Source: Schleiferiaceae bacterium
GTDB lineage: Bacteria > Bacteroidota > Bacteroidia > Flavobacteriales > Schleiferiaceae
Reading direction: 5' to 3'
Length of the DNA stretch: 64,000 bases
Assembly: GCA_018401735.1 (NCBI GenBank)
Contig: JAGYKI010000001.1
Location: 186,001 to 250,000 of the forward strand
Shown: positions 54,324 through 63,931 of the stretch, piece by piece
How positions within the stretch are numbered: position 1 is the stretch's first letter
Layout of the letters: each line of letters begins with the position of its first letter
Notes under the pieces: model-generated
What the model saw: only the letters and a program-made list of their open reading frames with translations
What the model was told of the DNA's origin: nothing
The model's database searches: none
Program-made: the position numbers and the translations under genes

Positions 54324-55430
54324 TTAACGAATGGTTCTTTTGCGGTTGTTTTCATAATCTTGAAAGATAAACTCTCCCAATCCTTTTAAGCCAGTGTAAA
54401 AGGCCTTGCCTTTATTGGCTTGGGTGAAGTTTTGGATAAACTGCTGTAGATAAGGATCTTGCGCAATCATAAAAGTGGTGATAGGAATATTAGCGCGGCG
54501 GCAAGCGGCCGCGCGATTGTAACATTTGTTGACAATCACATCATCGAGGCCAAAACTGTTTTTATAATAGCTGCCGTCGGGCTCGTGTAAGCAGCTAGGC
54601 TTGCCGTCGGTAATCATAAAGATTTGCTTGTTGGAGTTTTTCTTGCGGCGCAAAAGGTCCATCGCTAAATCTAGGCCCGCCACAGTATTGGTGTGATAAG
54701 GCCCTACTTTTAAATAGGGCACTTCCTCCAATTCAATTTGCCAGGCATCATTGCCAAAAACAATAATATCGAGGGTATCTTTCGGGTATTTACTCTTTAT
54801 GAACTCCGCTAAGGCTAAAGCTACGCGCTTGGCTGGGGTGATGCGGTCTTCGCCGTAAAGAATCATGGAATGACTGATGTCAATCATTAAGACCGTACTC
54901 AGCTGCGCTTTGTGAAATTCTTCGCGCACCACTAAATCATCGTGACGCAGATCCAAATTGTCGATACCATTATTAGCGTAAGCATTTTTAATGCTTTGGT
55001 TCATGTCAATCTGATTGAGAGAATCACCAAATTGAAAAGGCTTTAAATTGCTGCTGCTTTCATCTCCGGGACCAGTCTTATTGGTTTGGTGATTGCCTTG
55101 CTGGCCTTTCTTGAGTTTCCCAAAAACTTGCTCTAAGGCGCTTTTGCGGATAGATCGCTCGGTTTTTGCAGTGATACTTAATCCACCCTCGCCGTCACCA
55201 TTATCAATTTCTTCGCGTAAAAAGCCCTTCTTTTTAAGATCTTCTAAAAAATCGTCGATCGTATATTCAGCCGTGGTGAGATTGTATTCTTTATCCAATT
55301 CACGCAGCCATTCGATAGATTCATCCACATCGCCAGAGGTATGCAGTAAAAGCTCTTTGAAAATGCCAAAAAGCTTTTCAAAAGGTGTCTGGTTTTTACC
55401 GGTAAACTCGCTAAAACGTATTCCGCGCAT
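54324..55430 (-). CDS. VWA-domain partner protein (CoxE/BchD-like)
   Basis: The 368-residue protein ends in a von Willebrand A domain with the MIDAS motif DISHS at the start of VLMIDISHSMILYG, and conserved Thr/Asp loops (HTNTVAGLDLAM, FMITDGKPSC). A helical N-terminal region precedes it. It is coupled to the AAA+ gene downstream. Together they probably form an ATP-driven metal-dependent chaperone. Confidence 0.85.
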   Translation of the reverse strand: MRGIRFSEFTGKNQTPFEKLFGIFKELLLHTSGDVDESIEWLRELDKEYNLTTAEYTIDDFLEDLKKKGFLREEIDNGDGEGGLSITAKTERSIRKSALEQVFGKLKKGQQGNHQTNKTGPGDESSSNLKPFQFGDSLNQIDMNQSIKNAYANNGIDNLDLRHDDLVVREEFHKAQLSTVLMIDISHSMILYGEDRITPAKRVALALAEFIKSKYPKDTLDIIVFGNDAWQIELEEVPYLKVGPYHTNTVAGLDLAMDLLRRKKNSNKQIFMITDGKPSCLHEPDGSYYKNSFGLDDVIVNKCYNRAAACRRANIPITTFMIAQDPYLQQFIQNFTQANKGKAFYTGLKGLGEFIFQDYENNRKRTIR

Positions 55431-55473
55431 GCTTTGTATTAATAGTTAAATGACAAGCTTGCTGTCAAATTGT

Positions 55474-55728
55474 TTAATTGATTGAGCCTGTTACGCGTTT
55501 CATAAAGTTATTGAGCGCTTCTTTGCGTGCAGTACCTGTTTTCATGTCTTTATGGACTTCAATGGCGCCGTAAAAGTTAGAAAGTAATTCGCCAATTACG
55601 TCGAGCTCTTCGTCTTTTATTCCCTTGGCATCGGCCATGTGCTCTAAAAATTCGATGGTTTCGTGTACCCAATCTTCGTCGTTGGCTTCTATAAAATCTA
55701 CGGCGTGCTTAATTATTGGTAATCTCAT
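55474..55728 (-). CDS. Small DUF6952-like protein
   Basis: This 84-residue protein starts MRLPIIKHAVDFIEANDEDW and contains DEELDVIGELLSNFYGAIEV and KEALNNFMKRV, which match the small Bacteroidota family I know as DUF6952. It is acidic, helical and cytoplasmic. Function unknown. It is upstream of the VWA gene and may share its transcript. Confidence 0.75.
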   Translation of the reverse strand: MRLPIIKHAVDFIEANDEDWVHETIEFLEHMADAKGIKDEELDVIGELLSNFYGAIEVHKDMKTGTARKEALNNFMKRVTGSIN

Positions 55729-55887
55729 GATGTAATTATTTTGACAACAAATTTAATATTAGTTCTAATGATGTCTTTGTAGATTTGATTAGCAAAATCT
55801 ATTTAACTATAATTTTAATACTTAGATATCTCCCGTAGAGGGATTAACTTCGCCTCATTATCCTCCATTTAAATTTGAGAGCGCAAT

Positions 55888-56295
55888 ATGGCAATCACAT
55901 CAAAATTACAATACTTAGGCGCATTACGCTTAGAGGCAGAGCACTTAAAATCGGGAAATACCTTTATCACCGATGCGCCTACTGATAATCAGGGCAAAGG
56001 CGAAGCTTTTTCACCTACCGATACTTTGGCAACCGCCCTTGGTGCTTGTATGATTACCGTAATGGGTATTAGAGCGGTAGAAGAAGGTTTCGATTTAGAA
56101 GACTGTTCTGCCACCGTACAAAAAGTAATGCATTCCGATCCACGTAGAGTAGGAGAAGTGCACGTAAAGGTGAGTCTTAAAGCCAATTGCGATGCGAAAA
56201 TGCAAAAGATATTGGAAGGAATCGGACGTAATTGTCCTGTGGCCAAAAGCTTGCATCCCGATTTAAAACAGGTGATTAGCTTTGAGTGGACTTAG
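55888..56295 (+). CDS. OsmC/Ohr-family protein
   Basis: This 135-residue protein matches the OsmC fold: GKGEAFSPTDTLATALGACM with one conserved Cys, and GRNCPVAKSLHPDL with the second Cys. The pair of Cys residues is the peroxidatic/resolving pair of OsmC peroxidases. It likely detoxifies organic hydroperoxides. It stands alone between divergent and convergent neighbours. Confidence 0.9.
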   Translation: MAITSKLQYLGALRLEAEHLKSGNTFITDAPTDNQGKGEAFSPTDTLATALGACMITVMGIRAVEEGFDLEDCSATVQKVMHSDPRRVGEVHVKVSLKANCDAKMQKILEGIGRNCPVAKSLHPDLKQVISFEWT

Positions 56296-56307
56296 TTTTA
56301 ACTAATC

Positions 56308-57381
56308 CTAAAAATCTAAACTAAACTGCCCTTTCGGGAGATGGATAAAATCATCTTGATTGAATGTAAAGACTGGTTTTTCGGCGAAGTACTTTCGCTT
56401 GGCTAAGTTGATGGTGGCTCTGATCTGTTCGGCTAAGGGGCCTTCACCGCGCATTCTTCTACCCGCCTCAAAATCTTCTAAATTTCCGCCATGGCATTGG
56501 GCAATGAGGCTAAGTACCTTTTCTTTCCGGTCTGGGAAATGTTCTTGCAACCATTGACTGAAAAGCGGTACCAAAGGGCCATTGAGGCGCACTATAGTAT
56601 AGCCTAATTCACTCGCGCCCATTTCGGCGGCTCGCTGAGCGAGGTCTAATACTTCATGACTGTTTAGCCCGGGGATAATAGGCGCAATCATAATCCCCAC
56701 GGGAATATCATTCGCGGCCAGCAGCTCCATACTCTCGAAGCGTTTTTTAATAGTCGCAGTGCGCGGTTCTAGTTTGGAGCGCAGTTTTTCATCAAGGGTA
56801 TTAATAGAAAAAGCCACTTTTACGAGACGATCCTCATTGAGGCGCTTGAGCAAATCAATATCTCTTTGTATTAAAGCATTTTTCGTTAAAATGCCCACTG
56901 GGTTTTTATATTCGAGGAATACCTTTAAAAGATCGCGTGTAATTTTAAAGTCTTTTTCAGCCGGTTGATAGCAATCGGTATTACCGCTTAAAAAGATAGG
57001 CTCGCCCCGCCAAGATTTGCTCTGTAGCTTACTGCGCAGTAGATGCGCCGCATTTTCCTTTACCAGTATTTTTCCTTCGAAATCGAGGCCAGCGCTATAG
57101 CCCCAATAATTATGACTTTCACGCGCATAACAATAAGAGCAGCCATGTTCGCAACCTTGGTAGGGATTAAGACTCCATTGATGATCAATGTCGGGGCTTT
57201 TTACAGCATTAACAATGCTTTTAGCTTTCAATTTAATGAAGCTCGTTTTTAATTTTTCTAAGGGCTCTCCACTTTGGTAGAGATGCTCGAGGAAACTATC
57301 ATCTTCTTCGTAAGCGTCTTTATCAAAGGGATTGCTAATATTGCTGCCGCTACCTCGGCCCACGGTATTTTTACTTCTCAA
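56308..57381 (-). CDS. PA0069-family radical SAM protein
   Basis: This 357-residue protein has the radical SAM cluster motif CEHGCSYCYAR (CX3CX2C) near residue 77, preceded by HQWSLNPYQG, which is diagnostic for the PA0069/Rv2578c family. It continues with SGNTDCYQPAEK, ILTKNALIQRDIDLL and PIIPGLNSHEV. The family is related to spore photoproduct lyase-like enzymes but its reaction is unknown. It is overlapped 11 bp by the end of the upstream LexA-like regulator gene. Confidence 0.92.
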   Translation of the reverse strand: MRSKNTVGRGSGSNISNPFDKDAYEEDDSFLEHLYQSGEPLEKLKTSFIKLKAKSIVNAVKSPDIDHQWSLNPYQGCEHGCSYCYARESHNYWGYSAGLDFEGKILVKENAAHLLRSKLQSKSWRGEPIFLSGNTDCYQPAEKDFKITRDLLKVFLEYKNPVGILTKNALIQRDIDLLKRLNEDRLVKVAFSINTLDEKLRSKLEPRTATIKKRFESMELLAANDIPVGIMIAPIIPGLNSHEVLDLAQRAAEMGASELGYTIVRLNGPLVPLFSQWLQEHFPDRKEKVLSLIAQCHGGNLEDFEAGRRMRGEGPLAEQIRATINLAKRKYFAEKPVFTFNQDDFIHLPKGQFSLDF

Positions 57382-58162
57382 GCTTTTGTTTTATTTGCTG
57401 CATATCCTTGCGCATTTCTTCCAAGCTTGCTAAGATTAAATTGTTTTCAGCGTCGCGAATATCCTGCTCTTGAGGTACTTGAAAGCTAAGCACTCCCTTG
57501 GCCAACCACAGTTCTAAAATTTGATCTCCTTCAAGGTAGTAAGGCTTATAATCGCGGTTATCCGATTTTAAAAGCAGGCGATTATTTTGCGCTAGTTCAT
57601 TCTCCACTCGTTTATAGACAATACCGTCGTTGAGCGTGAGAAGAATATAACTCAGGTTGTTCTTTATGGAACGCCAGTCTTCCACAAATTCACCAATAAT
57701 ATAAGAGCCTGGTTGCACGGGTAACATGGAGTCGCCTTCAATTTGAAATATTCGTAAAGTACCACTTTGCTGCAGTTCGGGTAGGGGCAAACTAATCGCC
57801 TTAAGACTTTCTATATATTCACTATCGGCATAACCCTGCGTATAACCCGCGGCTGCTTTCTGTGGAATAAGGCTAATTAGTTCATCACCATTCGCTTCCG
57901 TGGCCACTGATAAAATGCGCAAATTACCAGTACTGCTAACCTTACTTGGGGCCTTTTTATCAAGCGGTTTATTTAAAAGGTCATCTAGGGAAACCTTAAA
58001 AATATGACAAAGAATTTGCAGGGTTGCTAGCCTTGGTTCGCTGCGTGCCTCTTCATAAGCGCCAATAAGACTGCGATTAACTTTAAGAGTATTCGCCAGG
58101 TCTGCTTGGGTCCAGTTTTTTTGCTTGCGCAAGATGCGCAGATTAGAGCCGAGGTAATTCAC
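57371..58162 (-). CDS. LexA/CI-like repressor (XRE HTH plus S24 peptidase)
   Basis: From a GTG at 58162 the product is 263 residues. An XRE-type HTH occupies about 4-58 (LRILRKQKNWTQADLANTLK, RSLIGAYEEARSEP). The C-terminal S24 domain has the catalytic Ser in EGDSMLPVQPGSY and Lys in VYKRVENEL. An Ala-Gly self-cleavage site is seen in PQKAAAGYTQGY. It is thus a candidate RecA-responsive, SOS-type repressor. It overlaps the radical SAM gene by 11 bp. Confidence 0.88.
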   Translation of the reverse strand: MNYLGSNLRILRKQKNWTQADLANTLKVNRSLIGAYEEARSEPRLATLQILCHIFKVSLDDLLNKPLDKKAPSKVSSTGNLRILSVATEANGDELISLIPQKAAAGYTQGYADSEYIESLKAISLPLPELQQSGTLRIFQIEGDSMLPVQPGSYIIGEFVEDWRSIKNNLSYILLTLNDGIVYKRVENELAQNNRLLLKSDNRDYKPYYLEGDQILELWLAKGVLSFQVPQEQDIRDAENNLILASLEEMRKDMQQIKQKLEK

Positions 58163-58220
58163 TGTGAAAATTTTAGCTAAAATAAAAAGAATTCTAAAAT
58201 TAATCACTTAAATAAAAAAA

Positions 58221-58242
58221 AAGGAGCCCAATTGGACTCCTT
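58221..58242. terminator. Terminator between the lipoprotein and LexA-like genes
   Basis: AAGGAG and CTCCTT form the base of a hairpin, with the palindrome CCAATTGG inside and one mismatch. A-runs precede and T-rich sequence follows. Confidence 0.6.
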
Positions 58243-58263
58243 CTCTTAAAAACACTCTTAAAT

Positions 58264-58728
58264 TTAGAAGGTGTAATCAATTTTACCGTTGGTAAGTTGC
58301 AAGGTGTCGTTTGATGAAAAGCTAGTGGCATAGCAGCTAAAAGTCGCTCTCACTCCGGTAGAATCGTTGGTGCTTAAAACCATGGAACCTACTGGATTGT
58401 CGCTTAAAACCGAGTTATTGCGACGCACCGCTACGGTAACGATAGAAGTAGGAATATTGAAAGTGTTAACACTATCTCGGGGAATGAAAATTTGTAAGCT
58501 AATATTTGAATTTGCTTTAATAGCATTTATCTGAGTTACTAAAGATGTTTCAATAACCTGATTGATGTCACCGCGCCAAGATACCCCGTCGATTTCGACT
58601 TCAACTTCGTTAGACAAAGGTTGAACGGTAGGTTCCGCAGTGCTGTTCTCATCTGCATCGTCGCTACAGCTGGTAAAGGCAAGTCCGTAGGCTAAAAAAA
58701 CTGCCCAAAGAGTTTTAGATAATTTCAT
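58264..58728 (-). CDS. Small lipoprotein
   Basis: This 154-residue protein has a lipoprotein signal peptide with Cys at residue 21 (LAYGLAFTSCSDDADE). The rest is beta-rich (VEVEIDGVSWRGD, NISLQIFIPRD, VTVAVRRNNS) and resembles the DUF6252-like lipoproteins of Bacteroidota. The likely location is the periplasm or outer surface. Function unknown. Confidence 0.72.
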   Translation of the reverse strand: MKLSKTLWAVFLAYGLAFTSCSDDADENSTAEPTVQPLSNEVEVEIDGVSWRGDINQVIETSLVTQINAIKANSNISLQIFIPRDSVNTFNIPTSIVTVAVRRNNSVLSDNPVGSMVLSTNDSTGVRATFSCYATSFSSNDTLQLTNGKIDYTF

Positions 58729-58923
58729 AATTCTTCAATTTTATAGTATGGCTAAAATAATATCGCAATTAAACTAAGCTAAGCCCTAAATCGTTAAAAC
58801 CGCAATACTTATCAACAAAGAAAATTAAGGCCACCAGTAAAATTAAAACGGTGCGCAATTACATCAAAAATTAAGCTTGCAAGCCTGACTTAAATGCAAT
58901 TTGAGGTCAAAAGCCTGTGTAAT

Positions 58924-58980
58924 TTAACGTGAGTTCGACTAGAAGTCATAGCCTCAGATTTTACATCGAATTCACGTTAA
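58924..58980. repeat. Palindromic repeat of the TAACGTGA family
   Basis: TTAACGTGAGTTCGA at the left and TCGAATTCACGTTAA at the right are inverted copies with one mismatch, 57 bp overall, with GCCTCAGA in the middle. It is a compact form of the element at 47044-47308. Confidence 0.8.
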
Positions 58981-58986
58981 TTTAGC

Positions 58987-59589
58987 TCATTGAATTCTAG
59001 AGCCGAGGTAAAGGATTTCCTGGGCAATTTCAGCGCAACTAGCGTCGTAACTAGCCACTTCCATCGGGCTGTCATCCGCTGTTTTAGGATCTTTATAACT
59101 GAGGTTGAACTTTATTGCTGCCCCTGTTACTATAGGGCAAGCTTCCGAAGCTTCGTTGCAGGTCATTATTGCAATAAAATCGCTTTGCGGATTGCTAGGG
59201 TGTGAGTATACCTTGGAGAAAGCTTCGATGGGACTTAAACCTTTATCATACCTTATTTGGAAAAGCGGGTTGGCGCCAGCACTAACTTGTATTTCAAAAC
59301 CGATACGGCTGAGGGCTTGTGCGGTGCGCGGATTTAAAGCGGTGGCTTCGGTGCCGCCTGAATAGCTCTTTACTTTTTTATTATGACCTAAATACTCGCT
59401 GATTATGTGCATCCAAATTTGGGCAAAATGACTGCGACGACTGTTATGGGTGCAAATGAATATTAAGTCTTTGCTACTAGATTGATTAATGATTTTGGCT
59501 AATTGATCGAGCTTCGATTTTCTTTCGTCTTCTATGGGTTTGCAAATCTTGTCGAGATCTTCCAGATAATTTTTAATACTGCTAAACAT
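58987..59589 (-). CDS. ArsC/low-molecular-weight phosphatase-like protein
   Basis: This 200-residue protein has a phosphatase P-loop FICTHNSRRSHFAQ (CX5R) and a Ser/Gly-rich segment (SYSGGTEATALNPRTAQAL) typical of thioredoxin-coupled arsenate reductases and related LMW phosphatases. A MTCNEASEACPI segment carries two more Cys, as in ArsC (resolving Cys). Arsenate reduction is thus possible, but no ars genes are near. It follows the M1-like gene in the same direction by 26 bp. Confidence 0.82.
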   Translation of the reverse strand: MFSSIKNYLEDLDKICKPIEDERKSKLDQLAKIINQSSSKDLIFICTHNSRRSHFAQIWMHIISEYLGHNKKVKSYSGGTEATALNPRTAQALSRIGFEIQVSAGANPLFQIRYDKGLSPIEAFSKVYSHPSNPQSDFIAIMTCNEASEACPIVTGAAIKFNLSYKDPKTADDSPMEVASYDASCAEIAQEILYLGSRIQ

Positions 59590-59615
59590 GTCAGGGTTTT
59601 AAGGTTAATTCCAGG

Positions 59616-62396
59616 TTAGTAATAAGCTCTGCGCGCTCTATTAATAATGTTACCTAAATCAAAGTCAAGAACAAAACGGATATTGCTCAAATAATTTGCT
59701 TCTTGGTAAAAGTTTCTACTCTGATTTTGAATGGGTAAATAAATTTCAACAAAATCAGTTAAAAATGCAAGTCTAATACCATAATCCCAGTATTGATTTT
59801 CTTCAGTTAAGGCATAATCGCCAAATAAACCTAAGAAACTATAGAGTGGCACACTTACACTGCTGCTAAGCATAAACTGGTCGGAAAAAACATTAGTCTC
59901 ACTTTTGAATCCGCCATCACTGGTAAAAAACTGACGGCTCCAAATGCCATCTTGGTCGCTGCGCCCAATAAGGTAGTAATCAAATAAATAATCGGGACTC
60001 CCGCTCAGTCCGAAGCTGTAAAAATTATCTTTTATCCCATCTGCTGCAAAGCGATTATAAAGGAAATAGCCACCAAAGCTGCGCCAGATTAGCCAGCGCT
60101 TATTTGGCAACATCCATCGTTGATCCACTTCGGTGAAAATCTTCCCAAATTTATCGGCCGTTTCTAAATGAAATCGAAAAATCAAGGGTTTAAGAATATC
60201 GGTTTTTTCTAAGCGATAATTGGCATTGAATACACTAAAACTAGCGCTGCTTAATTCGTTAGTGCTGCCTTCAAAGTCTGAAGCAAGTTCACGGTCTACA
60301 ATTACCCCGCGCAAGCGAATGGATTGAATATATGGACTGCGGGGACTTGGTTTGCGGATGCGAAAATTGATAGTGGGCGAAATGCGACTATAGGCTAAGT
60401 CTTCATCGTAATGGTAATAGCGACTAAAAATGGCAAATTGTACTTGCCTAAAAAAGTTAGTTTTGGGCAAGGTGTGATTATAGCTAAACGAAGCGGACCC
60501 GGTTAAACTGCCCGTGCCGGTACTGTACTCGGGAATGATATTATACTCAAAAGGTTTTTGCACCAATAAGGAGCGATTAGAAAGAGAAGCCCCAATTAAG
60601 AGTTTGTCGTAGGCATTATAATAGAGGGTGGGCATATAAAATACTTGACTGGCTTCGGGTGCTTCGAAACTGTTGTAAAACTGAAAGCTTAATGGCTCGG
60701 CACGGGGTAGCAGCCAACGATTGTAGTAGGTATTATTTTTCTGATTGTACTCGGCGTGGCTAAGGTGTGCATTGACTACAATCTTATCAAAGTCTTCGTG
60801 GTATAACTGCACGCTGCGCAAGCCTTCGTGCCCTTCAAACCACTCAGTTATAACCGCCTTTCCGTCTTTAAAGCCAGTAATAGAATAGGGCGTAATTAAA
60901 TCGCCACTGTTGTACACTTTAGCAGTAGTAATGGTAGCACAGCGTTCGAAATCGCGTATTTGGTAATCGTAAATTTCGGCACTTTTCACGGTTTTGTCGA
61001 AAAACCAAGTAAGATCACGTCTTTCGAAGTAGCCAAAAGCGGTATTTAGACTGTTTGCTCCTACGAGCGCATCTGCCGACGAGCAATAACGAGCCATGGC
61101 CCTCTTAAAGTTAAGTTCACCAGTATAGGCTTGCAGGTGGGCCATATTAAGATAGGTTTTAGCCTGCACTACCGCTTCGTAATTAAGGCGCGAAAGATCT
61201 TGCACAGTGCTATTTGGGGCTTGATCTAATCCTTGCCGCTGGAGAAATAAAAAGAGAAAGCGATTTTGATAAGCATAATCGAATTCGTCTAAAGCAAACA
61301 GTTTATCTAAAATGAAGTTGCTGAAAGGGATCCAACGTTTTTGTGGATAGTATTGACGGATGAAATCGTATTTGTAAAAATAAGGAATGCCACGCGCCAA
61401 CCAGGGTTCGCTAAAGCCATCTACACCTTGGTGATAGCGAAAAAAGGATTCGCCTTGGGCTTGCACCAAATCGCTGATTAGGGCAAAAGGATCTTTAGGA
61501 ATCTCTAAGCTCAGGAGTTCTTCACTGTGATATTCGCCCTTTTTCTTTTCGAGGTAAAATATTTTGTGAAAGTAATTGAGGCTATCGTTTAGTTCAGACT
61601 TAAAATAACGCTTCGCTTGTTGACTCAAGAGAGCTACATTCTTGGCTAAACTTGAGTCACTTTGTAAGCTGTAAATGGTTTGATTAGCACTTAAAGTGTA
61701 GCTGTGAAACTGTGGGGCTAGGTGTAATTGTAAATTTCGGCTTTCGCCCTTAAAAATATAATTTCTACTGTTTCCCGCTGTGGATTGTGCCATTTCAGTA
61801 AGATTGGAAATAGCTTGTAGATAGTTGGGTAATTGCAGGTTAAGGGTAAAATTATCGCGATTCTGACAATGATCGAAATGGTAGGTAATCGGCCTTAGAA
61901 GCCATTCACCATTGCGGTAGGGTGCAGGGCGAGGTAATAAATCAATTATGTGAATGGAGTTTTCGGCTAAGCCATTTCCAGTAAATCCTGCATCCGGTAA
62001 AGCCATTTCGAAGTCGAAGGAAATTTGCAGGCTATCATTACTTTTAATAGGAATTGCAAGAGCGAGAAATTCCTTTTCGCCAAGATTATGGCATTCCTCC
62101 CCATTTATAAGAAGATTGGTGATTTTCAAAAACCCCTTTGTCTCATTCCCAGCGAAGTGTAGGTCAACGTCTTGGTATTCCTTTAATTGATCGTTTAAGA
62201 AAGAGTTTTTCCAAGTATAAGCGCGTGAAGGAAAGTGCAGGTAAAGACTATCGCTGTGGGGACGAAACATATTGAAATAACTCGAACCCTTTAAAACACC
62301 GTCTTGATAGTCTAGGTTGTATTGGATTACTCGAGGCTGAGCCGCAAGACTAAAGTTGCTGATAAACAGAATTATTAGGAAAAAGCGCTTGTACAT
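59616..62396 (-). CDS. Catalytically degenerate M1-peptidase-like domain fused to an outer-membrane barrel
   Basis: This 926-residue protein has a signal peptide (MYKRFFLIILFISNFSLAAQ) and an M1-aminopeptidase-type N-terminal beta domain (YNLDYQDGVLKGSSYF, SDSLYLHFPSRAYTWKNSFL). In the catalytic region only QAQGESFFRYHQG and EPWLARGIPYFYKYDF correspond to the M1 HExxH and EPWLDEG blocks; neither HExxH nor GAMEN is present. The last 350 residues are aromatic-ended beta strands ending INRARRAYY, an outer-membrane barrel. It is likely a non-catalytic, surface-attached protein. It precedes the ArsC-like gene on the same strand. Confidence 0.75.
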   Translation of the reverse strand: MYKRFFLIILFISNFSLAAQPRVIQYNLDYQDGVLKGSSYFNMFRPHSDSLYLHFPSRAYTWKNSFLNDQLKEYQDVDLHFAGNETKGFLKITNLLINGEECHNLGEKEFLALAIPIKSNDSLQISFDFEMALPDAGFTGNGLAENSIHIIDLLPRPAPYRNGEWLLRPITYHFDHCQNRDNFTLNLQLPNYLQAISNLTEMAQSTAGNSRNYIFKGESRNLQLHLAPQFHSYTLSANQTIYSLQSDSSLAKNVALLSQQAKRYFKSELNDSLNYFHKIFYLEKKKGEYHSEELLSLEIPKDPFALISDLVQAQGESFFRYHQGVDGFSEPWLARGIPYFYKYDFIRQYYPQKRWIPFSNFILDKLFALDEFDYAYQNRFLFLFLQRQGLDQAPNSTVQDLSRLNYEAVVQAKTYLNMAHLQAYTGELNFKRAMARYCSSADALVGANSLNTAFGYFERRDLTWFFDKTVKSAEIYDYQIRDFERCATITTAKVYNSGDLITPYSITGFKDGKAVITEWFEGHEGLRSVQLYHEDFDKIVVNAHLSHAEYNQKNNTYYNRWLLPRAEPLSFQFYNSFEAPEASQVFYMPTLYYNAYDKLLIGASLSNRSLLVQKPFEYNIIPEYSTGTGSLTGSASFSYNHTLPKTNFFRQVQFAIFSRYYHYDEDLAYSRISPTINFRIRKPSPRSPYIQSIRLRGVIVDRELASDFEGSTNELSSASFSVFNANYRLEKTDILKPLIFRFHLETADKFGKIFTEVDQRWMLPNKRWLIWRSFGGYFLYNRFAADGIKDNFYSFGLSGSPDYLFDYYLIGRSDQDGIWSRQFFTSDGGFKSETNVFSDQFMLSSSVSVPLYSFLGLFGDYALTEENQYWDYGIRLAFLTDFVEIYLPIQNQSRNFYQEANYLSNIRFVLDFDLGNIINRARRAYY

Positions 62397-62647
62397 ATAA
62401 AGCTGCCGGATATAGGATTTTGCTTGGGCAAAAATGAGGAGAAATTTGCAATCCTCGTGCGAATCCTAGAACTGTCTCAGATATTAAATAAAGTCTACAT
62501 AATTTTAATTTGCTTCAATTTTACAGGGGGTAGATTTACTTTTACTTGAATAAAAAAAAGTGCACCCCATGTTTAATAGGGGTGTGTACTTAAAAATTTG
62601 TTTTTATTGTCTTTTTGTGTTTAATTCGTTTCAAATTAAAATTAGAA

Positions 62648-63931
62648 ATGGGCAAAAAATTAAACTTCATTGTTCTCTGCGCTTTGGTGCTGATATCCTT
62701 AGTTTTTACGGTTGATTACGATTTTACTGGGGCAGAGAACATTAACAAGGCCGATACTGCTTGGATGTTAGTTTCCAGTGCTTTTGTTTTGTTAATGACT
62801 CCTGGTTTGGCTTTTTTCTATGGTGGGATGGTTAATAAGCGCAATATTATTTCTACCATGCTTCAAAGTTTCGTGGCTTTAGGCGTGGTAAGTATCCTGT
62901 GGGTAATTGTGGGTTTTAGTCTTTGCTTCGGCGATAGTATTGGAGGAATAATTGGCAATCCGCTTACCTATTTTAATTTTAAGGGAGTAGGCTTAGGACC
63001 TAATCCCGACTTTAGCGAAACCATACCCTTTTTACTTTTCGCTTTGTTTCAGTTGAAATTTGCCATTATTACTCCCGCTTTAATCACGGGTTCTTTTGCG
63101 GAACGTATACGTTTTCGTTCTTACATATTATTCATTGTACTTTTTAGCTTATTAATTTATGCGCCGTTGGCACACATGACTTGGCACCCCGAAGGCCTCT
63201 TTCGCAATTGGGGAGTATTAGACTTTGCTGGCGGCACAGTGGTACACATGTCGGCGGGTTTTGCCGCTTTGGCGGGAGCTATTTATTTGGGGAAGCGTAA
63301 AGTGAAACAGCATGAACCAGCCAATATTCCCTTTATTATTTTGGGAACGGGCTTACTTTGGTTTGGATGGTTTGGTTTTAATGCAGGTTCGTCTTTAGGC
63401 GCTAATGCAGATGCGGTTGCTGCTTTTGCTAACACTAATCTTGCTTCGGCAGCGGGTATGATTACTTGGATTTTTTACGATCGTTTTCAAAATAGAAAAA
63501 TGTCGGCCTTAGGTGCTTGCATTGGAGCCATTGTGGGTTTAGTGGCTATTACTCCTGCAGCTGGATTTGTAACCATGTCGCAGTCTATCTTCATCGGGTT
63601 CATTGCCGCTTTAGCTAGTAATTATGCAATTCGTTTTAAAAACAGACGTGAGATCGACGATACCCTCGATGTATTTCCTAGTCATGGAATAGGTGGAATT
63701 ATCGGCATGCTTTTAACCGCGGTATTTGCCAAAGAGGTCGGACTCTATTACGGTGAAACGGAAACTTTCCTTTATCATTTGCTGGCCTTGGCAATTACAG
63801 CCGTTTTTACCTTTGGTGGTAGCTGGTTGCTGTATAAATTGGTCGATGCCATGATTACCCTGCGGGTTAGTCCAGAACAAGAAGAACGTGGTTTAGATGA
63901 CAGTCAGCACGGTGAGTATTTGCAGGATTAG
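62648..63931 (+). CDS. amt: Ammonium transporter
   Basis: From the ATG at 62648 the product is 427 residues with 11 membrane helices. It carries GLAFFYGGMVNKRN, FQLKFAIITPALITGSFAERI, the pore His of GTVVHMSAGFAALAGA and the second of FPSHGIGGIIGML, all diagnostic of Amt/MEP/Rh proteins. The frame is open for 11 more codons upstream but without a signal-like character. No glnK gene is seen within the remaining 69 bp of the window. Confidence 0.94.
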   Translation: MGKKLNFIVLCALVLISLVFTVDYDFTGAENINKADTAWMLVSSAFVLLMTPGLAFFYGGMVNKRNIISTMLQSFVALGVVSILWVIVGFSLCFGDSIGGIIGNPLTYFNFKGVGLGPNPDFSETIPFLLFALFQLKFAIITPALITGSFAERIRFRSYILFIVLFSLLIYAPLAHMTWHPEGLFRNWGVLDFAGGTVVHMSAGFAALAGAIYLGKRKVKQHEPANIPFIILGTGLLWFGWFGFNAGSSLGANADAVAAFANTNLASAAGMITWIFYDRFQNRKMSALGACIGAIVGLVAITPAAGFVTMSQSIFIGFIAALASNYAIRFKNRREIDDTLDVFPSHGIGGIIGMLLTAVFAKEVGLYYGETETFLYHLLALAITAVFTFGGSWLLYKLVDAMITLRVSPEQEERGLDDSQHGEYLQD

